This document shows, one piece after another, positions 24,634 through 33,550 of a stretch of 64,000 nucleotides of DNA. How positions within the stretch are numbered: the stretch's first letter is position 1; each line of letters starts with the position of its first letter. The translations under genes were made by a program, and so were the position numbers. This DNA is from RI-242 sp038246255 (GTDB lineage: Bacteria > Planctomycetota > UBA1135 > GCA-002686595). Location of the stretch: assembly GCA_038246255.1 (NCBI GenBank), contig JBBRWC010000005.1:20877-84876 (forward strand), read 5' to 3'. The notes beneath the pieces were generated by a model, which had not been told where the DNA came from, did no database searches, and saw only the letters and a list, made by a program, of their open reading frames with translations.

Positions 24634-26303
24634 ACCGTTCGAAACGCATGCGCCTTGGTGACCTGCTCCAGGAGCGGGGCATCGTCAGTGCCGCACAACT
24701 TGATATCGCGCTGCTCGAGCAGCGCCGCGCGTACCGGCCGCTCGGCGCGATCCTAATCTCGCTGGGGTTCGTCCAGCAGCGCGAGCTGGCCCAGCTGCTT
24801 TCCGAGCAAATGGGCATTCCGCTGATCGATCGCGGCTCGCTCGCGCCGGATCCCCTCGTGCTTGCCGCGGTCGATCTCGCTTTTGTGCGCGAAACCGGCG
24901 CCCTGCCGATCGGCATGCAGGGCGATGTTTTGCAGGTCGCGATGGTCGACCCGCTCGACCTGCCGAAGGTTGCGCTCGTCCGCGAACGCTTTCCGATGCC
25001 CCTCGCCTTCGCCGCGATCACCGAGGACGACCTGTTCGAACTGGCGCGGGAATACCTTGCGACTGCTCCGAGCCGCGTCGCAGAGATCCTGGGAGCCGCG
25101 GAGCTGGGCAGGGACGAGCTGCAGGGCACCCCGATCGAAGCGCTGAGCGCTGCGCTCATCGAAGACGGGATCCGGCGCGGTGCGACGGACGTCCACATCG
25201 AGCCCGAGGAAAACGTCGCGCGTGTGCGGTACCGCATCGACGGGATGCTGCAGCCCGGAGAAAGCCTTCCGCGGGCGCTCACGGATGCTGTGCTGTCGCG
25301 CATCAAGATCCTTGCACGACTCGACATTAGCGAGCGTCGTCGGCCCCAGGACGGGCGTATGCGCATCGAAGTTGACCGCCAGCGGTACGAACTGCGAGTT
25401 TCCTCGCGCCCGGTCGCGGATGGCGAGAACCTCGTGCTGCGCGTGCTCGACCGTTCCAGTGGAAGCAAACCGCTCGAGAACCTGGGATTCGCTGCGGACG
25501 TTGCGGCGGCGTTGCAGACCGTGGCCCAACGGCCCCATGGGCTTTTCCTCGTGACCGGGCCCACCGGTTCGGGCAAGTCGACGACGCTTTATTCGCTGCT
25601 GGGGTGCGTCGACGCGATGCACCGCAACGTGGCGACGATCGAGGACCCGATCGAATACCGCATGCCCCTCGTACGCCAGAGCCAGGTGGACAACGCCGTC
25701 GGCTTCGGTTTTCAGGAGGGTTTGCGCGCGCTGCTGCGCCAGGATCCGGATGTGATCCTGGTGGGAGAGGTGCGTGATGCCGAGACTGCATCCATGGCCG
25801 TGCGCGCGTCGATGACCGGGCACCTTGTCCTCACCACGCTGCACACGAACGATGCCATCGGCGCGATCCCGCGCCTGTGCGATTTGGGTGTCGAGCCGTA
25901 CCTGCTCGAGGATTCGCTGATTGGCGTACTCGCTCAGCGCCTCGTGCGCCGGTTGTGTTCGGGCTGTAGCGTTCCCGGTGAGCCCACCCACGAGGAAGCG
26001 CTGTGGCTCGGCCCCGTGTCCGTCGGTCTGCGGCGCGCGCGCGGCTGCCCGCGGTGTAACGAAAGCGGTTACAGCGGACGCATTGCGATGAGCGAGCTGT
26101 TCCTGCCCGATGACACGATGGAACACGCCCTGCGCGAGGGCACGGACCTTCCGAGTTTGCGTCGGCTTGCCGCAGCGTCGGGTTTTCGCGGCATCGAACA
26201 CGACGGACGCCGTCTGGTTGGCGCGGGCCTGACCAGTCGTGAGGAAGTTGAGCGCACCTGCCGCAGCCACCGCTTTACGCGCGCCGAGCGCACTGCCGCA
26301 TGA
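24627..26303 (+). CDS. gspE: secretion/pilus assembly ATPase GspE/PilB
   Basis: Cytoplasmic hexameric ATPase that powers pseudopilus or pilus assembly. The 558-residue protein has an N-terminal MshEN domain (RLGDLLQERGIVSAAQLDIAL), an N2 domain with ATDVHIEPE and VRYRIDGML, Walker A GPTGSGKST, the Asp box IEDPIEY, Walker B QDPDVILVGEVRDAETA and the His box LTTLHTNDA. A zinc-binding tetracysteine pair (CSGC and CPRC) is in the C-terminal part. It starts at GTG 24627, inside the secretin 3' end, and stops in an ATGA with the next gene. Confidence 0.97.
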   Translation: MVDRSKRMRLGDLLQERGIVSAAQLDIALLEQRRAYRPLGAILISLGFVQQRELAQLLSEQMGIPLIDRGSLAPDPLVLAAVDLAFVRETGALPIGMQGDVLQVAMVDPLDLPKVALVRERFPMPLAFAAITEDDLFELAREYLATAPSRVAEILGAAELGRDELQGTPIEALSAALIEDGIRRGATDVHIEPEENVARVRYRIDGMLQPGESLPRALTDAVLSRIKILARLDISERRRPQDGRMRIEVDRQRYELRVSSRPVADGENLVLRVLDRSSGSKPLENLGFAADVAAALQTVAQRPHGLFLVTGPTGSGKSTTLYSLLGCVDAMHRNVATIEDPIEYRMPLVRQSQVDNAVGFGFQEGLRALLRQDPDVILVGEVRDAETASMAVRASMTGHLVLTTLHTNDAIGAIPRLCDLGVEPYLLEDSLIGVLAQRLVRRLCSGCSVPGEPTHEEALWLGPVSVGLRRARGCPRCNESGYSGRIAMSELFLPDDTMEHALREGTDLPSLRRLAAASGFRGIEHDGRRLVGAGLTSREEVERTCRSHRFTRAERTAA

Positions 26304-27481
26304 GGACCTACGAGTTCGTGGCGGTCGGCGCGAATGGCGCCACGCTGAAGGGCCGCGAGGTGGCCGCGGACGAGGCCCAGCTCGACCGCGAGCTCGAGCG
26401 CCGCGGCGCGGTGCTGTTGCGCGCGCGCGTGGCCCGCTCGGATGGGGGCCGGCTGCGGCCGCGGGAACTGATCGCGTTCACGTCCCAACTCGCCGTGACG
26501 GTGGAGGCCGGGGTGCCGCTGCTGGAGGCACTCGAGGGTCTGGCGCGCCGGTCGGCCCGCGAGGAGAGCCGCGTCGTCATCGAACGCCTTGGCCGCGCTT
26601 TGCGCGGGGGTGTGTCCCTGTTCGAGGCGCTGGAGAAGGAGCCACTGACCTTCCCCCCGCTTTACATCCATTCGATCCGTGCCGCGGAGGCTTCCGGGGC
26701 CCTTGCGCCGCTCCTGCTGCGGCTTTCGAAGCACCTTGAGTGGCAGCAGGGTGTGCGCGGAACGGTGCGCCAGGCGCTGATTTACCCGGCCTTCCTCGGC
26801 GCCGCGCTGATGGGCCTGGTCACCCTGATGCTCACGTTCCTGATTCCTCGCCTCGCCGCGCTGTATCCCGGCGGCCGCGGCGACCTGCCCGTGCCCACGC
26901 AGATCGTGATGGGTGTGTCGGACGTCGTACGCGGGTTTGCGCCCTGGCTCGCGGTGCTTTTTGTCGCGGCGGTGGTGGCGCTGCTGTTCCTGCGACGGGT
27001 CCCGCGCTTCGTTCAAGCCACGCACCGCGTGCTGCTCGCGGTTCCGGCGATCGGCCCCGTCGTGCACCAGGTCGCGACATCCCGGTTTGCAGCGATCGCG
27101 GCCACGTTGCAGTCCGCTGGATGTGAGATTCGCCTCGTGATCGACATTGCCGCCGCGAGTTGCGGCAATGCCGCGCTGGGGGCGGCGCTGCGACGCGTCG
27201 GCCAGTCGGCCCAGCGTGGCAGCACTTTGCACGAAGGGTTGTCCAAGGAACCGCTGGTTGATCCGTTGTTGACGCAGCTCGTGGCGGTGGGGGAGGCCAC
27301 GGGCAACCTCGATGGTTGCCTTGCCCGCCTCGCTGCCTGGTACGACGAGGAAGTCCCGCGGCAGGTCAAACGCTTCATCGCGCTGCTCGAGCCCACGCTG
27401 CTGTTGATTTCGGCGGTCGTCGTGGGTTTTCTCCTGCTTGCCGCGCTGCTTCCGATCTTCAAGCTCTACGAGACGCTGTGA
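26300..27481 (+). CDS. gspF: inner-membrane platform protein GspF/PilC
   Basis: The 393-residue polytopic platform protein. It has the usual two repeats of the GspF domain: ELIAFTSQLAVTVEAGVPLLEALE in the first and AAIAATLQSAGCEIRLVIDIA in the second, each followed by membrane spans (FLGAALMGLVTLMLTFLI, WLAVLFVAAVVALLFL, LLLISAVVVGFLLLAALLP). It couples the ATPase to the growing pseudopilus. It overlaps gspE by four bases. Confidence 0.95.
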   Translation: MRTYEFVAVGANGATLKGREVAADEAQLDRELERRGAVLLRARVARSDGGRLRPRELIAFTSQLAVTVEAGVPLLEALEGLARRSAREESRVVIERLGRALRGGVSLFEALEKEPLTFPPLYIHSIRAAEASGALAPLLLRLSKHLEWQQGVRGTVRQALIYPAFLGAALMGLVTLMLTFLIPRLAALYPGGRGDLPVPTQIVMGVSDVVRGFAPWLAVLFVAAVVALLFLRRVPRFVQATHRVLLAVPAIGPVVHQVATSRFAAIAATLQSAGCEIRLVIDIAAASCGNAALGAALRRVGQSAQRGSTLHEGLSKEPLVDPLLTQLVAVGEATGNLDGCLARLAAWYDEEVPRQVKRFIALLEPTLLLISAVVVGFLLLAALLPIFKLYETL

Positions 27482-27486
27482 ACGCC

Positions 27487-28200
27487 ATGAAACGCCAAGC
27501 CAACGTGTCGAGCAGGGCCAATTCCCAACCGTCGCGGCGTGGGTTTTCATTGCTCGAACTGATCGTCGTCGTTGCGATCCTCAGCTTGATTGCCGGCGCC
27601 GCCGTGCCCGTTGCGGCTAAGGTCGTGGAACGGGCCGCGCGCACGGCAACGGGCGGGGAGCTCCAACAACTGGCCGCGGCCGCGCTTGAGCACACACGGG
27701 ACACCGGGGCGCTGCCCGCGTCCGCGCAAGCGCTCGGCAGCGACGTTGGTACGGCGGGCTGGAGCGGACCGTATTTGGGTTCGCTGGGCACCGATGCGCG
27801 TACGGGCTTGCCAGGCCACGAGGTCGACGGTTGGTCGCGGCCCTACCGCTTCCGCGTGGCGGGCAGTGTGTTGCAGATCGACAGCGCTGGCCCGGACGGC
27901 ACGCTGGGCAACGCCGACGACCTCCTCGTCCGCGTCGATGCGGCGTTGGTCCGTCGCGAGCAGACCGTCAACACGCTCAAGATCCTCAACCAAGCCGTCC
28001 TGAACTACAACGCCGTGCATCAGGTGACGGACCCGCTGCCCGGCAATTGGTCCGCCGCGCTCGCGCGCCTCGTCGTGCGCGGTTTTTTGCCGACCGCGAC
28101 CGGGTTCGAGTTCGACGCATTTGGGTCCCCCTTCGTGGGAGTGCCGGCGGGGCTCGCGCCGCTCGTGCGCGTGGGCTCCACCAACGTCGCGGGCGGATGA
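27487..28200 (+). CDS. gspG: type II secretion pseudopilin (GspG-like)
   Basis: A 237-residue prepilin-like protein. A basic leader with cleavage site RRG/FSLLELIVVVAIL gives the type III signal sequence and hydrophobic stalk helix. The globular part has WSGPYLGSLGTDARTGLPGHEVDGWSR-type loops and a GPDGTLGNADDLL segment like the Ca-binding loop of GspG major pseudopilins. It is longer than GspG (about 140). The start ATG 27487 is chosen; GTG 27478, in frame and overlapping the gspF stop as GTGA, is equally possible. No prepilin peptidase is in the window. Confidence 0.87.
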   Translation: MKRQANVSSRANSQPSRRGFSLLELIVVVAILSLIAGAAVPVAAKVVERAARTATGGELQQLAAAALEHTRDTGALPASAQALGSDVGTAGWSGPYLGSLGTDARTGLPGHEVDGWSRPYRFRVAGSVLQIDSAGPDGTLGNADDLLVRVDAALVRREQTVNTLKILNQAVLNYNAVHQVTDPLPGNWSAALARLVVRGFLPTATGFEFDAFGSPFVGVPAGLAPLVRVGSTNVAGG

Positions 28201-28349
28201 CCGCGGTTCTTTGACCGCAATGGGGTTGCCCTGTCGAACCCTCGCGCGCACGGCAGATTTGGCCTTCAGCTTCGGAGCCAGCCCGGTCGAAAGCCCCTAT
28301 GCGCCGTCTACTGTCCGGCGTACCGACTTCGTTCCCCGTCACCCCACCG

Positions 28350-28919
28350 ATGAAACTCAACCTCTTGCGTCCGTCCCGTCGCGCCGGTTTTTCGATGATC
28401 GAGATCGTCGCCGCCGTGGGCATCCTCGTTCTCCTCGCCGGTGTGCTCGTGCCCGCGGTGGGGGCGCAGATGCAAAAGTCCCGCGTGGCGCGGGCGAAGA
28501 CCGACATGTCGACGATCGCGCAGGCGTTCAACGCCTACTTCGTCGACACCGGTGTGTGGCCATCGAACGCAGCGTTTTCGCAGACCGCTAACGTGCAGGA
28601 CGATTTCATCGGCTTCCCCTGTTTCTACAACAACAGCCTCACCGCAACCGGCTGGTCGGGCCCGTATCTGAGCGACGGCGTGCGCATCAGCAACAAGGAG
28701 ATGAACGTCGCCACCGCCGACACCGCACAGGGCGGTCTGCGCGATCCGTGGGGGGCTGCGTTCCGGGTGATCTACGTGGCGAAGACGAACACCAATCCGG
28801 GCGCGCTGTTTCTGTTCTCCGGCGGCCCCGACGCCGTGATCAACTCGTCGAACACGAACCGCGCGCGGGGCATCGCGACCGGCGACGACATCGCCGTGAT
28901 CGTGACGCGCTCGTACTGA
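28350..28919 (+). CDS. second type II secretion pseudopilin
   Basis: A 189-residue prepilin-like protein with cleavage site RAG/FSMIEIVAAVGILVLLAGV followed by a long helix. The globular part repeats the WSGPYL motif of the preceding gene and ends SGGPDAVINSSNTNRARGIATGDD, similar to Ca-binding GspG loops. The two pseudopilins are likely paralogs or major/minor partners. A 150-base gap separates it from gspG, so a separate promoter is possible; ATG 28299 is an alternative start. It is the last gene of the operon. Confidence 0.87.
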   Translation: MKLNLLRPSRRAGFSMIEIVAAVGILVLLAGVLVPAVGAQMQKSRVARAKTDMSTIAQAFNAYFVDTGVWPSNAAFSQTANVQDDFIGFPCFYNNSLTATGWSGPYLSDGVRISNKEMNVATADTAQGGLRDPWGAAFRVIYVAKTNTNPGALFLFSGGPDAVINSSNTNRARGIATGDDIAVIVTRSY

Positions 28920-28923
28920 TTCG

Positions 28924-28982
28924 AGCGCGCGGCCCGGTGCGCGCGCTTGTTCGAGGACTGCTGGACCGCCCGGTGGGGCGGT
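28924..28982. terminator. paired hairpins between convergent genes
   Basis: Two inverted repeats fill the 66-base gap between the pseudopilin and top6A. Arms 28924-28931 and 28940-28947 pair over 8 bp (AGCGCGCG), and arms 28965-28971 and 28976-28982 pair over 7 bp (ACCGCCC). Neither is followed by a long T run, so a terminator role is inferred from position and stem strength. Confidence 0.5.
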
Positions 28983-28985
28983 TCG

Positions 28986-30179
28986 TCAGGGCAGAAAACT
29001 GTCGGGGTCCGCGAGCTTCCGCGGCAGGTATTCCTCCAACACGAAGTTGAGGCCCCATTTGGCGAGCGCTTGCTGCTCGGCGCGCACGCCCATCTTGAGC
29101 AGTTGCTCGATCGCCTGCTGCCAGGGCTTGTGGGCCTGGAAGAAGGGGTCGTTCTTGAGGGCGTCCTTGGCGCGCTTGATGTCGACCTCGAGCAGCTTGT
29201 GGGTTGCGTCCTCGAGCTTAAAATCGATGATGTCCTGGGGCGTGACACCCAGGAAACGCGCTTCGGGGACGCAAAAGAGCCGGTTGATGTGGGCTGCGTT
29301 GCCGGAGCCTACCTTGAGCGTGCGGTAGATGTTGCCGATGCCGTAAGGGTCGCAGTCGACGAAGCAATAAACCGGCAGCTTCTTCTCCTCGCACAGGCGC
29401 CGGATGAAACGCCGTTGGGCGCGGCTCGGCACACCGCCCATGCTGATCAGGATGCAGTTCGCGCTGCGCCAGAAGTTGTGCTGGTTGAGCCGCTCGAACA
29501 TGCCACCGGTTTCGATCGCGAGGATGAAGCGGGCCTTGGTCTCAAAGCGCAGGTGCTCGACCGAACTGGGGATGGTGTACGCACCCGTCCCCATCCGCGC
29601 GCAGTCTATGCGGATCTCCTGGCCGGTTGTGCGGTCGCGGTCGATGACGACCAGTTCCCCGGCGAGCGCCCCGCCGTGCTCCTCCGGGCGGTAGCGCAAG
29701 TGCTCGCGCGAGAGTCCCTCTAGCGAAGCCAGCGCTTCGATGTCGTCGAGCACGGTGTCCGATTCGGGCTGGTCGTTGAACTTGGCGTCACCCCAGTTCT
29801 TGGAGACGTAGTAGGCCTCCCGTTTGGTGGCGAAGTCGTCGTTCTCGACCATTTCCTTCGACACCGCCATCAGTCGCAGCGTCTGTGCAAACGTCCGCAC
29901 GGTGTTGACGGAAAGGGCGCGGGCTTTGCGGCCCTTGCCCAGTTCGAAGTAACCCTTCTTCACGTCGTACTCGACGTTCGCCAGCGACCGCACCGGGAAC
30001 TTCAGCTCCGGCAGGGAGTGCTTGAGGATCGTGTTACGCACACGCTCGGCCGTGTGTTTGATCAGGCCGAGGGTTTTGGTGTCGCGCTCGTCGAGGGCCG
30101 CCGTCCGCTTGACCACAACCTTGTCGACTTGGAACCCGGCGGCCTTTTTTGTGGCCTTCTTTGCTGCTTTTTTTGCCAT
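28986..30179 (-). CDS. top6A: DNA topoisomerase VI subunit A
   Basis: Catalytic subunit of the type IIB topoisomerase (Spo11 family), which cuts both DNA strands. The 397-residue protein has a Lys/Ala-rich N-terminal tail. The 5Y-CAP domain carries the catalytic tyrosine in KREAYYVSKNWG (Tyr 124, second of the pair). The Toprim domain has the Glu of ILAIETGGMFERL and the DxD pair in YCFVDCDPYGIGNIYRTLK-type context, which bind Mg. It lies three bases downstream of subunit B, the standard operon. Topoisomerase VI is typical of archaea and plants and is found in only a minority of bacteria. Confidence 0.95.
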   Translation of the reverse strand: MAKKAAKKATKKAAGFQVDKVVVKRTAALDERDTKTLGLIKHTAERVRNTILKHSLPELKFPVRSLANVEYDVKKGYFELGKGRKARALSVNTVRTFAQTLRLMAVSKEMVENDDFATKREAYYVSKNWGDAKFNDQPESDTVLDDIEALASLEGLSREHLRYRPEEHGGALAGELVVIDRDRTTGQEIRIDCARMGTGAYTIPSSVEHLRFETKARFILAIETGGMFERLNQHNFWRSANCILISMGGVPSRAQRRFIRRLCEEKKLPVYCFVDCDPYGIGNIYRTLKVGSGNAAHINRLFCVPEARFLGVTPQDIIDFKLEDATHKLLEVDIKRAKDALKNDPFFQAHKPWQQAIEQLLKMGVRAEQQALAKWGLNFVLEEYLPRKLADPDSFLP

Positions 30180-30182
30180 GGA

Positions 30183-31976
30183 TCACAGCTTGCGCGAGCG
30201 GTGGAGCACGTCTTCGAGCGTCGCGACCGTGCCGTCGCGTTCGGCGTCGTCGAGGTCGAGGATGTCCTGGAGCGCGATGCCGATGTGGGGGATGTACTTT
30301 TCGATGAAGCTGCGTTTTGAGAACTCGGACTGCAGCTTTTTGCCCTTGCGGATGTAGGTGCCCAGCTTGCGACCGCATTCCTGAAGCCCGAGCCGCACTT
30401 CCTTGACGATTTCCTCGTAGGACGCGATCGCCTCCTTCGATTCGGAGGTGAACGGCACCCACACGCTGGCGATGTGCACGAGCAGCGCCATCGGACCGAT
30501 GGGCAGCGCGCCGCGCGGGTGCTGCAGGCCGTAGCTGCGCCAGTTGGTCTGCGTGATGGCCTTGGTGATCGAACACGCGGACTGTTGGTGCAAGAGCGGA
30601 ACGCGGTTCGCGAAGCGCAACACGCGCACGGGTTCGTCCGCGCCCGCGACCAGATCTTCGGTGGCGATCTGAGCCTTGGTTTTTTTGATGCGGCCCTCTT
30701 CGGTCAACTCGAGGCCCACACCCCCCGGTTTGCCGTACGCGATGCCCACCTCGACCTGGAACGGATTGCCGCGGTACACGGCCGGCGGGCGGGTGATCGC
30801 AGCATAGAAGTCCGCTTCGATCTCCTTCTTGAGCCCGGCGAGGACCAATGCTTCGCCGATCGGCGCGATGCAGTCGGTGGACGGCGCCATGATGCGCGTC
30901 TTTTGGATCGCTTCATGCAGCGCGCTGGCTTCCTCGCGCGCGATGCGTGTCGGGTAGCTCTTGTCGGAGAGGCCTTTGCCCGCGGCAGCGATGATGTCCT
31001 TCGCGACCTTAGGACCGACGCGGCTGAACTCTTCCTGAAGGAACGCCACGAGACTTTTGGCCTCGGTGTTTTTCAGCATGTTGATCAGCATGCCGAGCTC
31101 GACCCCGTGGGGGTGCGGCTTGATTTCGATCGTCTCCGGCGGAAGTTCGTTCGACACACGCGCGTAGCTGACCTTCTCGGCGCCCGGGTCGGTGTAGTGG
31201 AGCGTGAGGTGCGGGTTCGCGATGGCCGTCTGCTTCAGGTACATGTCGACCGAGCGCAGCCCCTTTTGGTACTTCGCCTCGAGCTCGAGCTCGACACGCG
31301 TCCCGGAGCCGTGGTCCCACTGGATTTCTTGCTCGCGGTGGATCTCCGGACGGTTTTTCGCGGTGTCGATCGACAGCACGAATTCGCGCGCGCGCGCCCC
31401 TTTGCCGGGCCGCGACAGGATGCGCATCGGCTTGCCCGTCGTCAGTTGGCCGTACATGCCCGCCGCCGCGATGCCGATGCCCTGCTGGCCGCGTGTTTGG
31501 CTCAGCTTGTGGAACTTCGAGCCGTAGAGGAGCTTGCCGAAGATCTTGCCCACCTGGTCCTTGATGATGCCCGGTCCGTTGTCCTCGACGGCAATGCGGA
31601 AGCGGCTCTCGTTTTCGGTCGGCGTGATCTCGACCGAAATCTCAGGCAGGACCCCCGCTTCCTCGCAGGCGTCCAGGCTGTTGTCGACGGCTTCCTTGAT
31701 TGCCGTCAGGAGCGCCTTGAGCGGCGAGTCAAAGCCCAACAGGTGGCGGTTTTTCGTGAAAAACTCCGCGACGGAGATCTCGCGCTGCCGTTCCGCGAGC
31801 TGCTCTGCGTTTGCGCCGCGGCGTGGGCTCTCCTTGGTGGCACCCCCGGACGCCGCCGGCGTGCTCGCAGCGTCCGACGCAGGAGTGGATTGTTTCTTCG
31901 CGGACCGTGTGCGGCGCGTGGTGGAAGGCGCGGTGCCCTCGGGCGCGGCGGAGTCGAACAAACCAGGACTGGTCAC
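30183..31976 (-). CDS. top6B: DNA topoisomerase VI subunit B
   Basis: GHKL-fold ATPase subunit that clamps DNA and drives strand passage with subunit A. Visible motifs: KEAVDNSLDACEEAGVLP (Bergerat N box), VEDNGPGI (G1 box) and RGQQGIGIAAAGMYGQLTTG (G2 box region). A transducer part with KKTKAQIATEDLV and QTNWRSYGLQHPRGALP follows. The protein is about 597 residues from GTG 31976, with a Ser/Thr/Ala-rich N-terminal tail of 60 residues not seen in archaeal proteins. The frame is open to 32132 through a 15-bp repeat, so the start is uncertain. Confidence 0.94.
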   Translation of the reverse strand: MTSPGLFDSAAPEGTAPSTTRRTRSAKKQSTPASDAASTPAASGGATKESPRRGANAEQLAERQREISVAEFFTKNRHLLGFDSPLKALLTAIKEAVDNSLDACEEAGVLPEISVEITPTENESRFRIAVEDNGPGIIKDQVGKIFGKLLYGSKFHKLSQTRGQQGIGIAAAGMYGQLTTGKPMRILSRPGKGARAREFVLSIDTAKNRPEIHREQEIQWDHGSGTRVELELEAKYQKGLRSVDMYLKQTAIANPHLTLHYTDPGAEKVSYARVSNELPPETIEIKPHPHGVELGMLINMLKNTEAKSLVAFLQEEFSRVGPKVAKDIIAAAGKGLSDKSYPTRIAREEASALHEAIQKTRIMAPSTDCIAPIGEALVLAGLKKEIEADFYAAITRPPAVYRGNPFQVEVGIAYGKPGGVGLELTEEGRIKKTKAQIATEDLVAGADEPVRVLRFANRVPLLHQQSACSITKAITQTNWRSYGLQHPRGALPIGPMALLVHIASVWVPFTSESKEAIASYEEIVKEVRLGLQECGRKLGTYIRKGKKLQSEFSKRSFIEKYIPHIGIALQDILDLDDAERDGTVATLEDVLHRSRKL

Positions 31977-32081
31977 GGGCGGTTTTGGGAGCAAAGGATG
32001 GGGCGTTCGAGATCGAAGATGCGTTCTAAGGGGTGCGGGTGCACGCACCCAAGGCCGGTTGTAGGGACGCGCGCCAGTCGC

Positions 32082-32126
32082 GGGACCCGCGGCGCCGGGA
32101 CCCGCGGCGCCGGGACCCGCGGCGCA
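32082..32126. repeat. 15-bp tandem repeat, three units
   Basis: Units of GGGACCCGCGGCGCC lie at 32082-32096, 32097-32111 and 32112-32126 (last base differs). They sit upstream of the chosen top6B start but in the same open frame, where they would encode repeated GAAGP on the minus strand. Confidence 0.9.
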
Positions 32127-32161
32127 ATGCACCAGCGTAAGCGAAAGGCCTAACCCTTCCG

Positions 32162-33265
32162 TCAGTCCGAAGGCGTGGCCGCGGGCGCGGCGCTCGACGC
32201 CGTTCCAGGCGCCGCTCGGGGCGCCTTCTGCGATGCCTTCTGCGTTACGCCGCGGCCGCGCACGACGAACAGGTACTCGGTGTTGGCAAGCCGTCCCACG
32301 CGACCCACGGGCACACCCTGCGGGCTGTGGATGCCGATGCGCGCACCGACGTAGCGGGGCTGGGCCAGCGCAGCGATCGCGACCGTCCCGCGCGGCTCAA
32401 GCAGCGCCGCCACCGTCTCGCGATCGAGGAAACCCTCGTCGCTGAACGAAACGACGAGGTGCGGAGCGCGTACGGCGTCGATCAGCTCGCCCAACGCGGC
32501 CGCCGCGGCGGTGCGCGAGTTGAAGCGGCTCTTGCGCTCGCGCACGTCGGCGCGCGTGCGCGCGACACCGGACCCCGGGGGTTCGTCCCAGCGCACGAGT
32601 GTGTCCCACACCTGGTAGTTTCCGAGGTAACTGGGTTGGTTGTACGGCGGATCGAGGTACGCAACGTCCGCCACCTGCGTGCGGGCCGCGTCCAGCGCAT
32701 CTCCCTCGAGGGCGATGCCCGCGCCCGCACCCAACTGTGGCATGCGCAGCTCGAAGGGTCGCAGTGCCCGCGGCGCCCAGCTCTTCAGATAGGCCATCTG
32801 GACACCCACGGTTGAATCGACGCGGTCTGCGGCCTCCATTAGGGCCGTGAGCAGGACGGCTTCGAGGTCGGTGTCGTAGCCTCGAGCGGCGATCCGCTCG
32901 CGGGCGCCTTCGATGCGCGCCGCGTTGTCCGGATGGAAGTAGCGCGCTTCGACGGCGTAGCGCTGGGTGAACCAACCCGCGCGGGGGGGCGCGGTGCGCA
33001 GGTCCGCGAGGGCCGCCGCGGCGCGCTCCGCGAGGTCCGGGCCATCCGCGCACACATAACAGCGCGCGAGGACGACCGCAAAACGCGCCGAATCGTTGGC
33101 GATGACCCGGTACCCGCGTGCCCTGAGGCCCTGGCCGACCCGGGCCGTGCCGCTGAAGAGATCGAGGACCGTCGCGCCGCCGGGACCGTCCGGCGGGACG
33201 AGTCCTTCGATCGCCCCGAGGATCGCGGGGAGGATGCGTCGTTTTGAGCCCAGGTACTTGATCAA
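32162..33265 (-). CDS. D12-class DNA adenine-N6 methyltransferase
   Basis: Methylates adenine in duplex DNA using SAM. It begins at the conserved LIKYLGSKRRILP (family N-terminus). It has the SAM motif DLFSGTARVGQGLRARGYRV and the catalytic motif IV DPPYN in VAYLDPPYNQPSYLG. The target-recognition part follows, then a 25-residue Ala/Pro/Lys tail. No endonuclease gene is adjacent, so it looks like a solitary methylase. The start is uncertain: TTG 33265 places the conserved IKYLGSKR at the N-terminus and has AGGGA upstream, whereas the open frame continues upstream over the zinc-ribbon gene. Confidence 0.85.
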   Translation of the reverse strand: MIKYLGSKRRILPAILGAIEGLVPPDGPGGATVLDLFSGTARVGQGLRARGYRVIANDSARFAVVLARCYVCADGPDLAERAAAALADLRTAPPRAGWFTQRYAVEARYFHPDNAARIEGARERIAARGYDTDLEAVLLTALMEAADRVDSTVGVQMAYLKSWAPRALRPFELRMPQLGAGAGIALEGDALDAARTQVADVAYLDPPYNQPSYLGNYQVWDTLVRWDEPPGSGVARTRADVRERKSRFNSRTAAAAALGELIDAVRAPHLVVSFSDEGFLDRETVAALLEPRGTVAIAALAQPRYVGARIGIHSPQGVPVGRVGRLANTEYLFVVRGRGVTQKASQKAPRAAPGTASSAAPAATPSD

Positions 33266-33294
33266 GCGCGGGTCCCTGGCGTGCGCCGCCGTGC

Positions 33295-33489
33295 TCAGGA
33301 CAATAGGCGAGTGGCAAGCCAGCCCAGCCCCAGCGCGAAGAGCATCAGCGGAGGCTTCGACGTCAAGCATCCCGCGGTGAGGTAGCGGCGCTGGAGCGAT
33401 CCGCCGCAGTCCGGGCACATCCGCGGAACGGGCTTGGTCAGCTCCACCTTGCAGTGGGGACAGCGATCGAGGTTGAGGATGCGGGTCAT
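33295..33489 (-). CDS. small zinc-ribbon membrane protein
   Basis: A 64-residue protein: MTRILNLDRCPHCKVELT, then MCPDCGGSL give two CxxC pairs spaced as in a zinc ribbon. A C-terminal hydrophobic helix (PPLMLFALGLGWLATRLL) could anchor it in the membrane. A TACAGT hexamer lies 15 bases upstream of ATG 33489. The gene ends just before the adenine methylase. Unknown role; it could be a chaperone-like or regulatory zinc-ribbon protein. Confidence 0.7.
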   Translation of the reverse strand: MTRILNLDRCPHCKVELTKPVPRMCPDCGGSLQRRYLTAGCLTSKPPLMLFALGLGWLATRLLS

Positions 33490-33550
33490 GGGGCGAGGGG
33501 GCGCACTGTAACGTTCGCCCGGGACCAGACGGATCCGCGCGCCGGGGCCG

